Assembly: GCA_914767715.1 (NCBI GenBank)
Contig: OU612070.1
Location: 3,053,501-3,117,500 of the forward strand
Reading direction: 5' to 3'
DNA: 64,000 bases
Source: Membranipora membranacea
Taxonomy: Eukaryota > Bryozoa > Gymnolaemata > Cheilostomatida > Membraniporidae
In this document: piece by piece, positions 1 through 13,800 of the stretch
Numbering within the stretch: the first letter of the stretch is position 1
Layout: every line of letters starts with the position of its first letter
The notes under the pieces: model-generated
The model's input: the letters and a program-made list of their open reading frames with translations, nothing else
The model's database searches: none
What the model was told of the DNA's origin: nothing
Made by a program: the position numbers and the translations under genes

Positions 1-1675
1 TATATTGTCATCTCTGTCAACAGAGGTTGCCATCAAACATCATATTCCTATTCCTCATCAACCAATCTTTGGCTTGTAAGCTATGAATTTGGTCATTTAC
101 AGTGGACAAAAAGTAAGAGTAGTGTTAGATTCAATATGGAAAGTTACTAAGTTATTTGATGCTGCTGATAGATTGAATATGACACTGCATGGATAGATTC
201 ATTCATACATTTCTCAACATCAAAACAAGAAGGAATTTGTTTTTCCACTAGTCAATAGCAGTCTACTTCTTTCAAAAACGAGATATGAATTCCCCAAAAA
301 TCTCAATAGGAAATTTTTCACCATCATAAAGTTTAACGATTATGTCTAAGTTGGCACCAGGCCAATTTATTTTTGCTCTTCAGCTTGCATTATTAGCCCA
401 CTATAAATGTTTGATCAAGGTCTTACCAAGTAACGTACACCCAATTGGCACAACTATGTCATCTATGATATCAAAGGGTAAACTTAAACAGTCAACAGAT
501 AGCAACTACCCTTCAAATTCATCCTATCAATCAGTAGTATCTAATATTGTCTTTGTCATTGGTGGGCAACCTCTGAAATATTGGGCCTTATTAGCACCAT
601 TGTGATATTTATCCTCAAGAGTCAATAAATATTAATCCTCTCAGGTCATAAAATCAAGCTTACCCTTTCACTGTTATGTAATATTAGATAAAGATTAGAA
701 ATAGTCTTGCTGACTTCACTATACCTTGTCTGGCTTTATCACAACCCCTCATTTTTGTGAAATGGAAACACTAGTGGGAAAAAAGCTCGTTGTGAGAGAG
801 GGGGTGTGAAAAGGCTAAAGAAGGCCTCCTTACCTGTATTTAATGGGTGAGCACTTTTTTTACCTCCGCTATCTGCTTTTTGTGGCAGCTGGCAAAAATG
901 ATTGGTGTCGGAATTTAACCGGTAATTCACAAGTTTAATCTTTAATATCAACAGCAACCCAAAAAAAAATGTAACATTGTATAGTCCTTAGGTTTAGCCA
1001 TTACCTCACCATTAAGCCTTACCCTGTGGTTAAAAAGGTTGTTCTTTTCCCAATGACACAACTGTCATTTTCCATACTAAGAGTTACGCTTGCATTAATT
1101 ACAACTATTAACCTTAATTTGACAGGCTTGGCTAGGTTAATCTAGAAAACAAAATCTGATGATTTATCCAGTGCATAATGCAATCACCACAAACCGCTCC
1201 CTTTGTTTTATTAGGATGTTAATTATGTTTTTCTTAAGCTTTGGTTTCAATGTTTTACATAACTTTGAGTAAACGAGCCATGCACAAATTGAGATCAGCA
1301 GAGCTAACTTGATAATTTGTAATGGGGATATTGATACATTAGCGGACTGTATTGAGCTTTGCCATTGTAGCAGTGGAAGCCCTTTGTTCGCCAATGTTTG
1401 GTCGCAATCAAATACTAGCAGCTCATTTTTGTGTACTTAGGTTGAATGGAATGTGGACTGATCCAAACTGCAAATAGGGTGAGCTACCTTATTTTCTAAA
1501 TTTCTGACCTCATGCCAATAGTACCGTTTAATGGCATCCAACTTTATCTACTGCGCTATTATTTCTACTTTATTGATTGATATATTTACGGTCATGGTAT
1601 TATATATACTCACTGTGACCTGTGCCACACCTTTCTGCGGAAACAAAATAAAGGAAAATTGTTGCAATATATTTT
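1..1675. other. gene-free left flank
   Basis: I see no convincing gene, RNA or repeat here. Open frames are short and low in complexity, without plausible splice partners or recognisable domains. It may be the last intron of a gene whose final exon is at 1676-1871. Confidence 0.5.
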
Positions 1676-1871
1676 AGGTCCAAAGTTCAAACCTAACCTA
1701 ACTGCCACTGTCCTTTCAAAAAGTGGTATGAAGAAAATCAATTGGTACGCACATGGCAGCAACATATTCATGATTGACCAGTTTGACCAATCGCCCATTG
1801 AACCAAACGCATGCGTCTCCATGGTAGAAATGATGGGCATCAAGAATTTCATAATCAGTGAATCCGAATAA
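1676..1871 (+). CDS. possible terminal exon of a gene lying mostly outside the window
   Basis: A protein-like open frame follows a splice acceptor (ATTTTAG) and runs 64 codons to TAA. It has balanced amino-acid use, with W, H, C, M and N spread through it (for example NWYAHGSNIFMIDQFDQSP), unlike the translated junk nearby. I do not recognise the family. No upstream exon was found between positions 1 and 1675, so the rest would lie to the left. It could instead be a chance open frame, or a piece of an old mobile element. Confidence 0.3.
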
Positions 1872-2026
1872 TTGTAAAGATTGCTGCTCAGGCATTTCTG
1901 TACTGAATACTGACAGTTCTATTGATTTTCAATTATCAATATAAAATCATCTCATTTTCCAAACTTTCTGCTGGATCAGAGCATACCCATGTCAAGCCTG
2001 CTATTGAAAATTGGACATGAGTAGAT

Positions 2027-2055
2027 CAGGGAGGGTGTCCTTCCCACCCTCCCTG
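2027..2055. repeat. GC-rich perfect hairpin
   Basis: An 11-bp perfect inverted repeat (CAGGGAGGGTG / CACCCTCCCTG) flanks a 7-base loop, in an otherwise featureless AT-rich stretch (1872-2456). There is no T-run or gene end beside it. It may be the relic of a small inverted-repeat element. Confidence 0.5.
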
Positions 2056-2456
2056 GGTAGATGATGGCTTATGGGCTCTTGTTGGCTCTTTGTTCATACA
2101 GATGCTTGGCCATCGGTAAGCAATGAGAGATCCGCTGCCTTTTGATGTTGCCACCCCTGTTATCTTTAGAATTTTATAGTAAGGTCTATCGTGTGCAAGT
2201 AAATAATATAGCCTTCTTATGACCCAATAGACTCAAAGCTTTCATAATAATGAAAATCTAAAGGCCCTCCTCTCAGGCGGAATTAAGCTTTCTCAATAGA
2301 CAAGAGTGGTTTTTAGACTATTATCTCCATTGTTATATCGTTGTCAAATTAGGTTTTCATCTTGTGGATAGTGTGCTCTGGCATGCCGTTCATTTCATAG
2401 CTTGCACTATTCACACTGTACTGCAATCAGTAGTCTTGAAATATTTTGGCAAAAAG

Positions 2457-3705
2457 AACTAGAAACGGTAAACATATTTGCAAGCAAATATAAAGGAATA
2501 CAACCAATGTATTTGAATATCGAGGTCATGTGACATCATAATTGATGATGTCATAAGACTCGGTATATGCCGAAACCCCCTTATCTTATGTCTCAACTCA
2601 ATCGCATGATGAGAACTGCTAATCGGCAGCAATTAACTCTCTATGGGGGCCATATTGGATTTCGGGTCATGTGACATCAAAATCGATGATGTCATAAGAT
2701 TCGGTATATGTCATAACCACCAAATCCCAAGTTTTAACTCAATCGCATGATAAGAACTGTTAATCGGCAGCCACTTCCTGTTTATGGCGGCCATTTTGTA
2801 TATCGGGTCATGTGACATTGAAATTGATGATGTCATAAGATTCGGTATAGGTCAAAACCCCCATATCCCAAGTTTTAACTCAATCGCATGTTAAGAACTG
2901 TTAATCGGCAGCCACTTCCTGTTCATGGCGGCCATTTTGTATATCAGGTCATGTGACATAAAAATTGATGATGTCATAAAATTCGGTATATGTCATAACC
3001 CCCATATCCCAAGTTTTAACTCAATCGCATGATAAGAACTGTTAATTGGCAGCAGTTTACTGTTTATGGCGACCATTTTGTATATCGGGTCATGTGACAT
3101 AAAAATTGATGATGTCATAAGATTCGGTATATGTCATAACCCCCAAATCCCAAGTTTTAACTCAATCGCATGATGAGAACTGATAATCGGCAGCAGTTTA
3201 CTGTCTATGGCGGCCATTTTGGATTTCGGGTCATGTGACCTTAAAATTGATGATGTCATAAGATTCGGTACATGTCATAACCCCCATATCCCAAGTTTTA
3301 ACTCAATCGCATGATAAGAACTGTTAATTGGCAGCAGTTTACTGTTTATGGCGGCCATTTTGTATATCGGGTCATGTGACATAAAAATTGATGATGTCAT
3401 AAGATTCGGTATATGTCATAACCCCCATATCCCAAGTTTTAGCTCAATCGCATGATTCGTTCTCAAGATATCATCAATATAAAGGTCAAAACGTCCTCCA
3501 CTAATTAGTCTAATTAACGAATATTACATAACATTTCAAAAATTCAAATTGAAATTTTTCATCTAGACACATGAATGTATGTTGTGAACAAGTTTCATCA
3601 AATTGTGTCTGGTAGTTCTTGACTTATAAAAGCCCAAAAAGTGTTGCAAGAATAATAATAAACCCTACTAAAACAAGAGGAATACAACTTTGTTGTATTC
3701 CTAAT
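2457..3705 (+). mobile_element. Helentron/pearl-like non-autonomous element, copy 1
   Basis: The element opens with AACTAGAAACGG and a subterminal inverted repeat ATATTTGC-AA-GCAAATAT (2474-2491). Its core is about seven repeats of a ~140 bp unit, each containing GGTCATGTGAC and TGATGATGTCATAAG; unit starts are near 2523, 2664, 2804, 2945, 3086, 3226 and 3368. A unique 3' part of ~250 bp follows, ending in a perfect hairpin (3678-3702, 10-bp arms, AGGAATACAA) just before CTAATAACTAG. A 5' subterminal inverted repeat, internal minisatellite and 3' terminal hairpin are the known layout of Helentron-associated elements such as bivalve 'pearl' and Drosophila DINE-1. Assignment is by structure only. 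No protein is encoded. Confidence 0.72.
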
Positions 3706-4545
3706 AACTAGAAACGGTAAACATATTTGCAAGCAAATATAAAGGAATACAACCAATAGATTTGATTATCGAGGTCATGTGATATCATAATTGATGATGT
3801 CATAAGACTCGGTATATGCCGAAACCCCCTTATCCCAAGTCTCAACTCAATCGCATGTTGAGAACTGCCAATCGGCAGCGATTAACTGTCTATGGCGGCC
3901 ATATTGGATTTCGGGTCATGTGACATTAAAATTGATGATGTCATTAGATTCGGCATATGTCATAACCCCCAAATTCCAAGTTTTAACTCAATCGCATGAT
4001 AAGAACTGTTAATCGGCAGCCACTTCCTGTTAATGGTGGCCATATTGGATTCGGGTCACATGACATCGAAAATGATGATGTCATAAGATTCGGTATGTGT
4101 CATTACCCCCATATCTCTAGTTTTAACTCAATCGCATGATAAGAACTGTTAATCGGCAGCCACTTCCTGTTTATGGCGGCCATTTTTGATATCGGGTCAT
4201 GTGACATTAAAATTGATGATGTCCTTAGATTCGGTATATGCCATAACCCCTGTATCCCAAGTTTAAACCCAATCGCATGATTTGTTCTCAAGATATCATC
4301 AATATAAACGTCAAAACCTCTTTCACTAATTAGTCTAATTAGCGAATATTACATAACATTTCAAAAATTTGAATCGAAATTTTTCATCTAGACACATGAA
4401 GGTATGTTGTATACAAGTTTCATCAAATTGCCTCTGGTAGTTCTTGAATTATAGAGGCCCAAAAAGTGTTGCAATAATAAAAATAATAATAATAATAAAC
4501 CCTACTAAAACAAAAGGAATACAACTTTGTTGTATTCCTAATTAC
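3706..4545 (+). mobile_element. Helentron/pearl-like element, copy 2 in direct tandem
   Basis: A second copy begins exactly where copy 1 ends. It has the same AACTAGAAACGG start, the same ATATTTGC/GCAAATAT pair at 3723-3740 and the same 3' hairpin at 4515-4539. It carries only about four core units (starts near 3771, 3914, 4054, 4194), so the unit number varies between copies. The unique 3' part is nearly the same as in copy 1, with small indels. Head-to-tail arrays without a spacer are seen in rolling-circle (Helitron-class) elements. Confidence 0.72.
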
Positions 4546-4802
4546 TGGTTTTCATGCGATTAAACTGCCACTTGTTCCTGGATTGACAAGTTCATAGCAG
4601 GTGCTTTTTTGGTCAAAATCTGTCAGCTAATCAGCAATCAGAAATCAAATCTGACCACACTATAAATATTGCTCTATTTTTGTCACTGTTGCAGCACTTT
4701 GATGTCAACATAATTATAATATAATCGGATTAATAAACTCGTCAACCGTCTTAGGAAATATTGCCGTGCTGCTGAGGTTGTGTCATCTGCTGACTTTATA
4801 AT

Positions 4803-7800
4803 ATGGATTGTATTTGCTTCAACAAGCGGCGGAAAAGGAAGGGTGAGTAACTATTTATTTATTAAGGGTGGATAAAATTTACATTCCCTGCATATTCTGG
4901 GGGACTAGTTACAATTTTGAGCTGAAACTCGAATGTTCTTGTAAGTTAGCATAAGGTGATGGTACCAAATTTGAAGTCTGAATAATGGCTACGGATAACA
5001 AATCTCTCAAATCAGCTTTGAGTTGTTATTAATCATCGAATCAGCAGTCAAGGCATCTTCAGCATGGATAGGTGATACCATATTTATTGCACCTACCGTA
5101 ACTAAAGAGATTGGGGTATGTCCTATGATATGTTCCTTAGTTATTATTGCTTTGAATTTGGCATGCCATATATCAGTTTGACTACCAAAGTTGTGATCAA
5201 AAAGGGATTTGGATTAGTATTCATTGATGACTGATGGTGAATGATATTTCTTACCCAAATACTTGGAGCACGATTTCGAGGGAATGTTGGGATATAGTGA
5301 TATAATCTAATAAAACTGTTGAAGTATGTAGAATGTATTAAGTAGGGACCTGGACCTGGTATCTGGGGACAGGATCAGAAGCAATTCCGCCATAACTGCA
5401 GGAAGTGTAATCTTAACACTGATAAAATCATGTGAATCTAAATATAAATATCTCTTCATTTCTCAAATTATAATTGCTGACATTTTCACATTGAGGACAG
5501 AATACCTGTGAATTGGATCTCCAAAAATTTGTTATTACTCCAACTGCTTGGAAAAAGTTGGAAACATGAAAGCTGCTGCGCTCATAGGACACTGGAAACA
5601 ATGTACTCCCTCATTGCTGTAAAATCAGGTTAAAATATTCTTGATGTGAACATATTTTATCATATTTCATGCTGAGAAATGGGTATTCATCGGATGGACC
5701 GAGGATGCATTCAGATATACAATTGAAATCACTGCCACCCAAGCTTTGTCGCGGGTTAAACCCTTGCCTGTTGCCTTTTGATGGTTTACAAGCTAAAATT
5801 CAGTTCATTTACATACAGCCTCTCCCACTAATCATGGTTTGAAATTTGCCTTGAAGTAGAAATGTATACCTAGTTGAGAGCGGCGGGCAGGGTATACTTT
5901 GCCTCTGGCAGCATTGTTTTTTGGCAAATTGCCACCGTGTTTGCCACACTTGCATTTACACTATAGAGGGGGCTATTAATAAAGAGCCTTATAGTCAAAC
6001 TCTTTGTCTCCTTTCTTATTTCAATCATGGTATTAACCAGACTCAAAAGAAAAGAGTTGAATAACTTAATGAAATAATTCCTAATTGCTACCTAATTGCT
6101 TTCCCCTGTAAATGTGACATACAACCTCAGTAGCTAACACAATATGGTCATGTAAGCATTGCTGTCGCTAAATCATGGCTATTCAAGGCAGCTTAACACC
6201 ATTAATAATCTGTGCTCACTGAACAATTATCAGGGTTCTCTGTACCTCCGGAAACAGACACAGTCAGTCTATAATCATAATATGGATGATTCTGGCTAGA
6301 CAGCGAGGCTTGTGTCTCGTCAACCGCACTGGACCAATAATAGTGGTGTGATATTCTGTCCTGTGCCCTTTAGTCAGTTTGAGAGGGTTTGAGCCTAAGA
6401 AAGTTATGCTACAAGATTTGGGAAGAAAAGATATGCCATCAGAGTGATTATATTCTTGTTGTTTTATTGTAATATGCTGTGGGACTTGACACATACCATC
6501 CTGATACTGTTTTTGAAGGCGCTCTTGCTCTGTCTCTTGATCAAAATTTAGTCATCTCATGTTCAATTGCAGGGGGGGGGGGGGTTCAGGACATAACTTG
6601 AGAATACATTTCCAATTGAGGAGCCTGAAAAAAGTTTCCCTTCAAAAAAAAGATTTTCTGTGATCGTGGTTGCTTTCCCTATTACTAGAATTATGTCAGG
6701 CGTTTTGGGAAAAAGTAAACGCAAACATAAAATCCTTAGAAACCAGATATTTCTAGGGGTCAGCAGTTACAACTTTCACAGAGGTAAAATAAATATCACC
6801 AAAAATGTATCTCTGCCTTCACTGCTTATATATTTCTCACAGAGCGCAGTAAGAAACCAGATGTTGGCGATGGAAAGCGTAATTCTGCATATGAGCCGGA
6901 TGACGATGATGTTAACTTAGATAATAATGCTGTACTTCAGGAATTAGAATTAACAGAGGCTACCGTAACCGCTCCAGCTACCGCCAACTCAGGTTAGTTG
7001 TATTAAGGTATCCTCTCAACATCTAGATATCAGGGTGGCTATGACCGACAGTTTTATGTGTATGCGAGTGCCTGTGCTGGGAAAGAGGAATTTATCTAGT
7101 GATTACATTGTTATAGATGGCAGCCACCCCTTGTGACAGCAGCATTGTATGTTAGAGCGATTCCTAAAGATTACCAGTAAACGGACAGCAGACAACTTTG
7201 CCGTGATGTGAAATTGCTGTGACTCAAAGTGAGAACAGAATGATGCATTGTGGGATGGATTTAAGCATGGTCAACGGTTATGTGATGTTATGTTGGATTG
7301 TTAGTAATTCTTATAATAAGGAGCAAATTTATCAGGCCGAACAAATAACTGAATCTTATTCATAGTTTTTTAAAATAAGATCGAGGGCCATTAGTCCTTG
7401 CAACTTACTTCAAAGAGGAGAGGTCCCGGACCGCTGTCATGATAAGATCACGTTAACTATTGAAAACACTACTTCTTGTTGGAAAGACTAGGTTTTACAC
7501 TTTCTCTATGTTTAGCAGCCCCAAGTCAGAGACAGCTATCAGTGGGTAGCCCTGTGTCGGCTTCAGAAGCTGATGATACCAGAAGTGGTACTTCTCTTCC
7601 AGATGATACTTCTATCAAGGTATGTAGTAGTAGTAATTACTAACGCAGAGCCACTCAAAAAGGGCAGACACTCTTTCCGACAAGACCTGAAGCATTCCAT
7701 GGGAGAGTCCCTTGTTAGAGGTAATGATGGATGCTTTTGCTTGGAAAATATTATTTATGCCCTTGTTTTCATTTTGAGTAATGAAGAAACCGAATTTAAC

Positions 7801-10800
7801 TCAAATTTACATCGAAAAATCCTTGTTAGATGATTCCAACCAACGAGTCTAATGCTTGTAGTAAGATCATTCCAAAACCCCACTTTTCTCGGCATTTAGT
7901 TCTTGCGCTATGCTCTATCAAGGGTGAGCCCTGGGCCAAGTTTCATAACCAGTTAGAAATAAAAGGAAAATTTGCATGGAACCACAAAGATCATTCTGTC
8001 AAATATGATCATATATTACTTCTAAGTTGTGATCGCTTCGAACGAAATCGTTTATCGCTTTGAACTGTTGCAGCAGAATTTAGAAGCACTCACTCAGCAA
8101 AGTTATAACACTGCCAGTGTTGGTTTTCATTCAATGGAATGCTGATGATTTAAGACTTTTGCTAAACATTTTTGCACACTTAGAGCTATGAGGTTTAGAA
8201 CACATGCCTGCCGGAAACCCTACAACTGTGCAGCTTTGATGAATAGCTTTCCAGAGATTTTGCTATTTTAATACCAAATGTACACATATTATCATAGTAA
8301 GTTACACTGTGATGTCATCCATTATCCCCAGGTTAATATTATTTGGAATCTGGAACCTAAGCTTTGTCTGATTGGCTTATCATACTTTTTTACTCAATAA
8401 GCCTACCTGGGAATGGTATAATACAAATAGTCAGCTGACACAATAGGGTTCATATTGCCAATGATGTATTGAGTTAGGCGATACCCTCTTACCAAATTAC
8501 AACGGCAGTCTCAGGTTACATACAAGAATGAAAATCACTCCACTATCACTCACCTTACACTACAGTCTGACATACTTCAGTATCATTCAGTGGGCAAAAA
8601 ATAATTAAAACATAGTTTCGCATTGAGGTAGTGGATTTAATGGACCTGTTACTGGGCGTCAATATGCTGTTGTTGACACTCTTGCAATCAAATTATATCC
8701 ACCGCAATAACAGTATGTAGAATGGAATTTTTTTTTTAAATGTGAAACAACAGTTGGGAGCATAATTAAGTTTGATGAGTGTTCATATCCAGTGGTGTAA
8801 TAGAATGTATGTTTGTTGAGGCAGAATTGATATTTAGATTTACTAAATCTGTCTAAACAACAAACCACCAACGAAACTGTTACCCAAACGAAACTTTCTA
8901 ACTAAATGCCCCTCAGGTCGCTACCGCACCGTTAAATATCGGGGTACATGGGGTAGAGACAGCTTTTTAAGACATCTCATACATACACTTAATAATATAC
9001 TATTCTAAAAAACTTTTTATACAACAGAGATCTGATTTTTCCATGTTTTTCTTTCTTGTCAGTATTAACAACGTATTTCGTGACAAATTTTTGTCTATGA
9101 TAGTAATAAATCCATCCATCCATCCATCCATCCATTGACTTCACTAACACTGCTATCAATCAATTTATCTTCATCATAAAGTATAAAATAAACCTTTCCA
9201 TACTTCATATTTTCTCCAGAGTTTTGAAGTACAAACATTTTTTGTCATAATTAGTGCTGGTACAATCAGCTAAAACTGGCTAAGATGGAGTCAAATGGGC
9301 AGGTAGAGGCAGGCAATGTCTATTTTGTGTAAATGACATGAGCTTAATAAATCCCATATTATCACGCAAGTGACAGTAGCCTTTTCACGCGGCCACCGGC
9401 TGTGGTTTATTTGGTTCCCCCCCCCCAAAAAAAAAGAGATGAAAATGCTACAAGTGAAAATATGCCACAATTGGCTGTCGGATATCAACAGTTCTTTATA
9501 ACAGTAATACCCAGTCCCAGGTCGATACCACCCTAACCTTAGTTTTACTTTATCGGCATGGCACTATATAAAGTTTCAGTTTAATTTTCTGCTCTCGCTC
9601 ACACTTATAACTTATTTTCAGGTCAGCACACACAAACCCTCACCAAATCACACGAATCTTACACCTAGCTCAGTATCCTCTCTAGATCAGATAGATACTA
9701 GCCTCACTGGCGTCTTACTGGCACTAGACTCTAAGGCTTCTAAATACAACACTACTGCGGGGCCTGTAACTCCGCCCTGCACACAAGATGATATGTGCCT
9801 GCGTGATTATGTGAGTGGTAGTTTAGCAGTAGTATTTACAGGGATTTTGTTTGGCTTAGAGCCGGACTTGGCCCTCATTTCACTCTAAAGAGTAGCGCTC
9901 CAATTAAAGTAGAACTTGGGCTATGACGGGCTTGAATTTCACACTACTGTCTCTATTACTTTTGTGGTCCTGGAATGCACCATTTTTGATTAATATGATA
10001 TTTTAGATCAGTGTGTCACCGATAAGCATTTCAGAGGCTAATAAATTACCTAGCTCTGAAACCCTCATGTGATGATGCTTGTCTTAATGTCAGTAGCAAT
10101 AGCGTTTACAGTAAAATGGCAAATAAAAGGCTAATTACAATGAAAACCTGAAATGCAGTGGCATTCTTGAGATCTTCTTAGTCTAAGTTCTCAACTGTCA
10201 AGCTGATGGAGTGAGTTGACGGGTGCCACATACCTCACCCTGATCCGAGCTTAAGTACTAAGGCTAAAGTGAACATGTAGAGCTGTCTAATGGTAAAGCA
10301 GATAACCCCTACTCATTGCATGAACATTTTCCTTGAACAAACCTCTCCTTATCCCTGACAAAGTAACTATATTTCCTCTTCATAAAGTTCCTTAAAATCA
10401 CTGCTGGAAACATTCAATAAATGCAACAAACTGATTAAAAATTTTGATTTTTCCGAAGAACCAGGCAGAGATTGGTTCAAGTGCAGGAATCTTCCCTTTT
10501 CACCCTCTTTCTTATCTTAGATGGGAAAGAGGCTCAGTTAGCATACTTCATTGATGGCTTATCTGCTGGGGGATGGTTTCTATTGGTTCACCATAATTCA
10601 TGCCTTACTCAGGTATCGCATAACCTCAGGCTTCTTATTTTCAAAATGCTCAAGCTTGAGTTGCTGTGATATATGTCATGGCTGTCTGATGTTCTGTAGA
10701 ACACAGAGGATTATGAGGTGGATCTACTGAGTAAAGGTTCTATCGGTCCTGGGTTCAGTGTCAGTGGTACTATGACTGAAGGTATTACTGTCGGCTCCTT

Positions 10801-13800
10801 ACAGGAAAACGGTCCAGCTAAAGACTGCGGCAAAATATCTCTAGGTATGTATTTGTTATTTTGTTATTCTGCTGAAATGATAAAACACAACAGATATAAG
10901 GATATACAGGTTAAATAGCATTAGGCATTGGAGCAACTAGGTGATGAAGTGACCGAAAAGAAAGTAGGTCCAAATTTTCTGCCAAAAGGCACCAAGCTGT
11001 TTGTATTTTGTATGTCTGCTGTGGGACCAAAGTCGCTCCACCAAATCATTCATTGAGCTGAGCTAAGACCCTTCCCCTATATTTCTGCATGTTTCCCTGC
11101 GTACGTTGAGTCGTTGATATGTACCTAGAATGTGTATGTAAGTGTAGATATAAATAGTCTCAAGTCTCTTTGATAAACCTTAAAAAGCCAATGGATTTCT
11201 TCTCGCAAACAAATTTCTAATGAGCTCATGCTTGACACTTCCCAGCAAAAAGCTCATACTGCCATTTCAAAAGAAGCGACACAAATCCCATTAGACATCT
11301 CGATGACATCCCTTACTTTTGAGCAATCATACAATCAGATTCCTGATATCATGAGTTTGTTGACTCCAGTTGAGTGACTAGGCTGTAAATTTATACATTC
11401 ATCTTGGAGTGAATTATAACACAACCAACATCTAAAAATACATAATTATTTATCCTTTATATTTTGGCAGGTGACAGAATTCTAAGTGTGACAATAGGAT
11501 TCAATAACATCGCATATGAGGATGCATTGACTATACTCAGCTATGCAGCGCCATATCCAATGACATTAAAACTAGCTAAAGGCTCCGGTCTCCCCAATCA
11601 CACCAGTATGAGTCCGACGGCTGAGGTAGCTCTACTCAACTCAAAGGTCTACCATCCCGTCTACAGAAGCCAGAGCGTCGGCGGAGGATCACACAACTCT
11701 AAAAAGATACGGAAGATGCCGTCAAGACCTGGAACTTCACTCAGTCAAGTAGACTATGGTTAGTAGATTGAGAGCAACTAGCTTTGCCGGAACAAAAGTT
11801 GTGGTATGTTAGAACAATGGAATTTTTGTGGTTTTTTTGGTGATTGAGGAGGGAATCTACCCATTAACAACTAAACCTGCCAAGTCAGGCTAACATCAGG
11901 CATATCTGGACTGAGAAATAGTAAAATATATTGCATGACTTATGTCATTTTACATACCCCTTTTCACTCCACAGTATTTGCAAAGTAAAGTCTGTGTTGT
12001 CTATTGAGTTTTCTCCTCTTGTAAAAAAAAAGAGCACAACTTTAAATAACAATAATATGTAGGCTGTTAGCATAACATGAAATGCCTTTTTTTTTTGGTA
12101 ACATCTGCTCCAGGGGTGCAATAAGATAGCAATTATGTCTGGCATTGTTGTTAACATTTCTAATTAACACCTTAAAAAACAACCAACGCTTCTTTCCACA
12201 TGGCCTATTTGTAGATTGTATGCCAAGGCGATCTCTGCTTTACCCCCAAGCTTGAAATGACACATGATCGGCGACATTTGACACCGCAAGCTGTGTCTGT
12301 TATTACAACAATGGTACATTATTACTGACTAACAGCTCACCTTATCTTTATTTTTGAATTTTGAAATGTGCATTCTATGGTACTCTCTGTGTGTTGTAGG
12401 ATTACTTCTGGAGAATGGGGCAGAGGAGAGTCAGGAAGCATCATTAGAGGGTTCTCTAGTGAAGGATAAGTTTGGGAATACTATGAATCTAATAGAAGCA
12501 GACGATACCGAGCTACACAGACATATAAGTGATAGTGATATTAGGTGAGTCGTCTCTCTAAAAACTGACTTATAAATATCAACTGAAGCGCAAAGCTCTT
12601 GTTGCTTGTGCAAAGAGGGAGCTAGGAAATAGGCAGTGCCTGCAGGGATAGGCGGCCTGTGGACCTTTGTGCTATCAGGTTTAATCAGGTCAGTATATCT
12701 GAACAACAAGAGCCTTGTACGAAGACTGCAGCTAGATCCTAGTCTGGTCGAACATGATTTAATTTTCATAAGAGATATATTTCTAGTTATGACTAACGCC
12801 TAAGTTAGCCGGTTTAGTCGACCTGGTCTCCCTGAAAATTCTAGGTTTAAATTGAACAGCGTTATTATATTGTGGATATGCATCATCGACTATTTTACCT
12901 TTTTTTCTTTTGAGCAGTAAGTCAGAGAGTAGAGAAAACAGCTCGACTAACTTGGCTGAGAGCCCATCACTTGATACTGTGGATGCTGCTGCTGAAACTC
13001 TGGAGACTGCTGAAGTTTTAGAGACCGCTGACTCTCCGATGTTTGCCGTAGAGCAGCAGCAGGTGCTTGCCTCATCTGCTGAGGCTTACCCTGTAGTAGC
13101 TGAGGTCATCGTCAGTGAGCCGCCGACTCAACTCAAAGTAGCTACACTTAGTAAGGTGAGTGGAAATAACCATGTAAAATTATTAATATGTTGTGTAGTA
13201 TATATGCCCATTTTGTATTTTCTACACGCTAGTGCTAAAAATAGATGTTGCAATTATTTTTTTAATACTTTACTGTTTTCATGTGGATGAAACTTCGCAA
13301 CAAACATATTTAAGAAATCTTTGATTGAACAATTTTTCAGTTGTGAATGAAGAGGTAGTTTTCTACCACCTGTGAAACATATAGAGGCTGGTACAACACC
13401 TCCCTAATTTTCAAGGAAGTCGAGCATCAACTTCATTGATCCATGAATAGGAAATCTCATCCCAGCAGTGTTGTTTACAAAAAAAAACAATATTGTCTTT
13501 TTAGATACCACCTGAGAAACCAAAAAGAGCTCATCAATTAGTGTCCCAAAGTTCTCAGGAATCATTAGAATCAACTCCAGACTCATTACCTGCTTCTGAA
13601 GATGAAATAATTCCAATATCTAGCCCTAGAGAACAGGCCGATTTCCCTGAATGGGTTCAAGAAGACAGCATGGATCACCATAAATTAACCAATGGACACA
13701 ATCATGACGAAGAGGAACCAGTAGTCCCGCCTATTTTTGAAAACGGTGTTGAAATTGAGGAGAGTGTTGACATTGAAACTGAACGAGAAGATTCCCCCAT

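Noticed and set aside
2474-4540. CRISPR-like array from regularly spaced repeats
   Set aside because: The repeats are ~140 bp contiguous units without unique spacers, inside a eukaryotic mobile element.
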